Assembly: GCA_947044365.1 (NCBI GenBank)
Contig: OX345639.1
Span: 539,501-603,500, forward strand
DNA from: Petrosia ficiformis
Taxonomy: Eukaryota; Porifera; Demospongiae; Haplosclerida; Petrosiidae
Direction: 5' to 3'
DNA: 64,000 bases
Part shown: piece after piece, positions 60,976-64,000 of the stretch
Layout: every line of letters starts with the position of its first letter
Numbering within the stretch: position 1 is the stretch's first letter
Notes under the pieces: model-generated
Seen by the model: only the letters and a program-made list of their open reading frames with translations
Told to the model about the DNA's origin: nothing
Database searches by the model: none
Made by a program: the position numbers and the translations under genes

Positions 60976-62973
60976 GTATATATTATATATAGATATGACA
61001 ATCTCATTACTGTTGTAGACAAAAAGGTATTGTTGTGGAGATGAAGGAAAGGTGGGGTGATCATGTAAAGTCATAATGTCTGTATCATAATATTCAGAAT
61101 TAACAGTTGCCAATCATGCTGTTAGCTATTGAATGAGTGGAGCCAAATGTTTACATGTTGCTGAGACAAAACAACGATGGCAAAATCTAATCAATACTTT
61201 ATTCTATTGTATAGAACAATTGGATGAAAGGGCTTAGTAAATATGACTTTATCAATGAAAAAGGTCTGCATTGTGCTTCAGAGTGCAGACCTTGCAATAC
61301 CAATTGCAAAGCAATTTTTCATGAACATTAATATGTTAAAACTTACAGGTACTCCAGGTCCTCCTCTTAGTCCCCTTTGTCCTGCTGGTCCCTAAAATAA
61401 TGACATTTAATAGGGTAACAAAATGTAGCAAATATTACAAGTTCGTCTTACAGGGTGTCCGACTGATCCAGTTTCTCCCTTTGGTCCCGGTCCTCCTGGC
61501 ACTCCCTATGGTTAAAAAGTGAGAAATCATAAATGTACAATTTTCATTTAAAAATGTCTGCATTAATTTGTTCTTTCGTAGTTCATGACACTCACGGTTT
61601 GTCCAGGTGATCCGGGCTGTCCACGAGTACCAATTCTACCAGGATTTCCTTGTGCTCCTTGACTTCCTTTAGGTCCTGTAAATCCTTGGGTTCCCTGTTT
61701 TAAAAAAGATATGATTGTTGATACTGATATGAGAGCTAATCTGAGTACTTACAGTCTGTCCTTGTTCGCCAGCCGGTCCCTTAAATCCTGATGGACCTCC
61801 TCGACCTCTAGCTCCTTTTGCTCCTTGAATTCCTTGTCCTCCTGTTTCTCCACGTTGACCCTTTTATTAACAATATGAAAATCAACCAGAATTTTATACA
61901 TGTGTATGTTTGGAATATTTTATTACAGCTACAGATATAATGAGGGTTATGAAATTTTATAGTATTCAAAATTTAACTAACAACTTCTCCGATTGGTCCT
62001 TTTAAACCAGGATGTCCCTTAGCTCCAGTTATACCCTTGTTTCCAGGTGCTCCTTTATCTCCTTGCACTCCTGGATGACCAGGATGACCCTATACATATA
62101 AAAACAACAAATGCAGATGTTAATCATGTGGCCGTATAACAGTATATTTCATACCCTTGGTCCAACTTGTCCTTTAGGACCTTGAGGTCCTTTATCTCCT
62201 TTATCTCCCTTTATTCCAATTAAATGTGGTGCTGGTCCCTTAGGGTCAAAAAAGCTTGGAGGAAGGATCTAAAATACATAACACAACTATTTAATATTTT
62301 CTTCTCTTATAGAAATTTCAAAACATACTGCTGGTTCTCCAGGTGGACCAGCTGGTCCAGGATCTCCAGGACTTCCAGGTGGACCCTATTTTGTGTAATA
62401 TTATTGAGAGTAAGATTGAATTAATAGTGAAGCACACCTGTACTCCTGGTTCACCATCTTTTCCTTGTTGACCATCGATACCAGAGATTCCCTAAAATAA
62501 AAATGATTTGAAAACTTGAAACATCAATGATAAACCAATTTCAACTCACAGAATCTCCACGACCTCCTGGTAAGCCAGGCTACAAAGAAAGGAAACATTG
62601 AAATGATAATAATGACATTCATAAAAATGTTTGTGAATGGCAGCCTAGTGTTGTTTTAGTTAGCTAAACTAAAGCACCTTTTAGTTTAAACTTTTATTAA
62701 AAATAACAAAAAGTAGTATAGGGTGACACTTTACTAGAAACTTTAATTTTATAGTGCAAAACTAACTAAAACTAAATGCAGTTAATTAACTCACAGATCC
62801 TACAGGATTTGGTTCATCTCCTGGGTCTCCAGGAGGTCCAATCTGTTAAAAATGAAGAGAATTAAAACATTTAATGTATTACATATATCATACATTATTC
62901 CATTACTCACCACAGCTAATGTTGACCATATTAATGACAAGGACAGACAGATTAACAAAGTTGCTTTGGCCAT
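55880..62973 (-). CDS. Fibrillar collagen with short N-propeptide and COLFI domain (collagen A)
   Basis: Minus strand, ATG 62973-62971, stop 55880-55882. Exon 1 ([20 protein letters not shown]) is a signal peptide. A short Gly-X-Y minor helix follows (62845-62340), then a non-helical break near [16 protein letters not shown] (62270-62220), then the main helix to about 56850. No TSPN or VWC domain is seen. The C-propeptide has [31 protein letters not shown] (56510-56550), a TCV segment, [19 protein letters not shown] and a last exon ending [12 protein letters not shown], matching the COLFI ending (QEFGV.IGPVCF). Seven Cys are visible. Measured helix exons are multiples of 9 (45, 54, 216, 261, 450 bp), as in ancestral fibrillar collagens. 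The gene lies head-to-tail upstream of collagen B; a tandem duplication origin is plausible. Confidence 0.93.
56932..57381 (-). other. Large fused helix exon of collagen A
   Basis: 450 bp of uninterrupted Gly-X-Y coding (50 triplets) bounded by AG before 57381 and GTAAGA after 56932, next to exons mostly of 45-120 bp. Consistent with loss of several introns. Confidence 0.8.
60925..60975 (+). repeat. (TA)n(TG)n microsatellite in collagen A intron
   Basis: Dinucleotide repeat at the edge of one of the longer collagen A introns (60904-61340). The rest of that intron shows no feature I recognise. Confidence 0.9.
62646..62790. mobile_element. Truncated hAT-like family member in collagen A intron
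   Basis: Begins TAGTGTTGTTTTAGTTAGCT, the family terminus, and continues with AACTAAAACTAA-type repeats; the other end lacks the AACACTA terminus. Confidence 0.5.
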
Positions 62974-63675
62974 GCTGATGTGACCTCTTCAATCAGGTAT
63001 ACTTTAGTCAACAAACTCAAAGTAGATATTCACCCTATATATATCTTAGCTGTGGATACCTAGTCTATGCCAGAAGAATTGGCCTAAGCTAGGTGCAAGC
63101 AGCTGTGCAGGAGTGGTGCTACAGGGTAATATGTTGTTAGCTGTACTAGATCGCAAGTTTAAGACCAAAATAAAAAGGATGTATTATTTGTGTGTGGGAT
63201 AGCGATAGACAACTTCCTGGTTTTCATCAGTGAACAAAAGACTGTAATGAAGAGACAATCATCCTTGTTTCTGTGTTGACTAATCCAAGATCTATTCTAT
63301 GGAATATTTTGTCTTTCTCTTTATGCACAGCTCACTACTATCTCATATATATGGTATGTGTCAAGTATTAATATACTACAATTACATTTGCTGTTTTGCA
63401 ATAAATATTATGTAATGTATAGCCATAATGTGTAAACACAAAAGATTACACATAAAAGATATAAGTTGTACACAGAAGCCACTCAATAACAAAATATCAA
63501 TCTTATACATATACATTATACATATACATTATACATGTAATTCCTTTGTTCAGCGTGCGTTCTCTTTCATTGGCAAAGTTACTGCAAATCATTAATTTAA
63601 GTTAATCATTGTTAGAATTATCTTTACTATATCAGTATGAAATGGAAGTCATTAACAAAACAATCTCGAGCAAAG
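62974..63675. promoter_or_regulatory. Collagen A upstream region
   Basis: A TATATATA run at 63036-63043 reads on the minus strand as a TATA-like element 60-70 bp upstream of the ATG, a plausible position for a strongly expressed structural gene. The remainder is AT-rich with no gene seen. Confidence 0.4.
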
Positions 63676-63865
63676 ATTTTTTTCTTTGTACAAGTGGTTT
63701 AACCAAAAATTTAATGTGGCTTACCGAGGAATCTAGAATAGCAAAGTTGTAAATATTAACCAAATCCCCTCTGAAAGATGCGGTGCCTGTACCTAGTGTG
63801 GGCTTGAACCTGTGCAACCTTTCGATTGTAGGCCAGCACTTTAACCAGCAGGCCACTAGTACCCT
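63676..63865 (-). mobile_element. tRNA-derived SINE, shorter copy
   Basis: Minus-strand copy of the element at 16100-16410. Head TGGCCTGCTGGTTAAAGTGC and AATCGAAAGGTTGC are shared; the B-box-like segment here reads GGTTCAAGCCC, closer to the tRNA consensus GGTTCRANYCC. An internal segment of about 100 bp present in the other copy is missing. T-rich start on the plus strand marks the 3' tail. Confidence 0.65.
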
Positions 63866-64000
63866 TAGTATGCATATAACATTTTGTATTGACATTTGAT
63901 ATGTTGATGCACGAGTATATAACAACTGAGTTTGTAGTCTATCTTTGTTTTCTAATAAAAACTTTGAAGAACTTGTGAAGAAAAAATGTCTACTTACAAT
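63866..64000. other. Window end, no gene seen
   Basis: AT-rich sequence with no recognised feature. Confidence 0.5.

Overview
This is eukaryotic, animal nuclear DNA. The genes have GT-AG introns, and the gene set includes two fibrillar collagens with COLFI C-propeptides, LARGE-type bifunctional glycosyltransferases, NELF-E, a C2orf69 homologue, QTRT2 and V-ATPase subunit G. The AT-rich composition, mostly short introns, close gene packing and many small non-autonomous transposons fit an early-branching animal. A demosponge is my best guess; this is inference from content, not from a species match.

Layout: 1-931 (+) 3' end of a C9orf78/TLS1-like gene. 1590-5460 (+) SLC27A fatty-acid transporter/acyl-CoA synthetase. 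6032-14707 (-) BAR-PH-ArfGAP protein of the ACAP type, 20 exons, several introns filled by satellite DNA. 14891-16709 (+) V-ATPase subunit G, divergent from the ArfGAP gene. 16979-19525 (+) C2orf69 homologue. 19789-22503 (-) NELF-E. 22654-25446 (+) QTRT2. 25537-27357 (-) intronless GMC oxidoreductase. 27447-31836 (-) homoserine O-acetyltransferase (MetX)-like protein. 32050-43926 is a cluster of five intronless LARGE-like genes (+,-,+,+,+). 44669-55284 (-) is a fibrillar collagen with a TSPN/LamG N-propeptide. 55880-62973 (-) is a second fibrillar collagen with a short N-propeptide. 62974-64000 is intergenic.

How the genes relate: most are unrelated housekeeping genes packed head-to-head or tail-to-tail with gaps of about 90-250 bp. 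The local families are the LARGE cluster and the two collagens. Among the five LARGE-like proteins the C-terminal GT49 DxD is always kept. The N-terminal GT8 DxD and its His-Trp motif are intact together in only two copies and lost together in three. The cluster therefore looks like a set of full LARGE enzymes plus paralogues that may keep only the second activity. The MetX-like gene has eight introns, so it is a resident gene; its family is usually known from bacteria and fungi.

The non-coding fraction is rich in structure. There are hAT-like elements with 8-bp target duplications, two TTAA-flanked elements (one inserted cleanly inside a tandem array), a foldback element, tRNA-derived SINEs, and long micro- and minisatellites inside introns. 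In one case the microsatellite itself supplies the splice donor.
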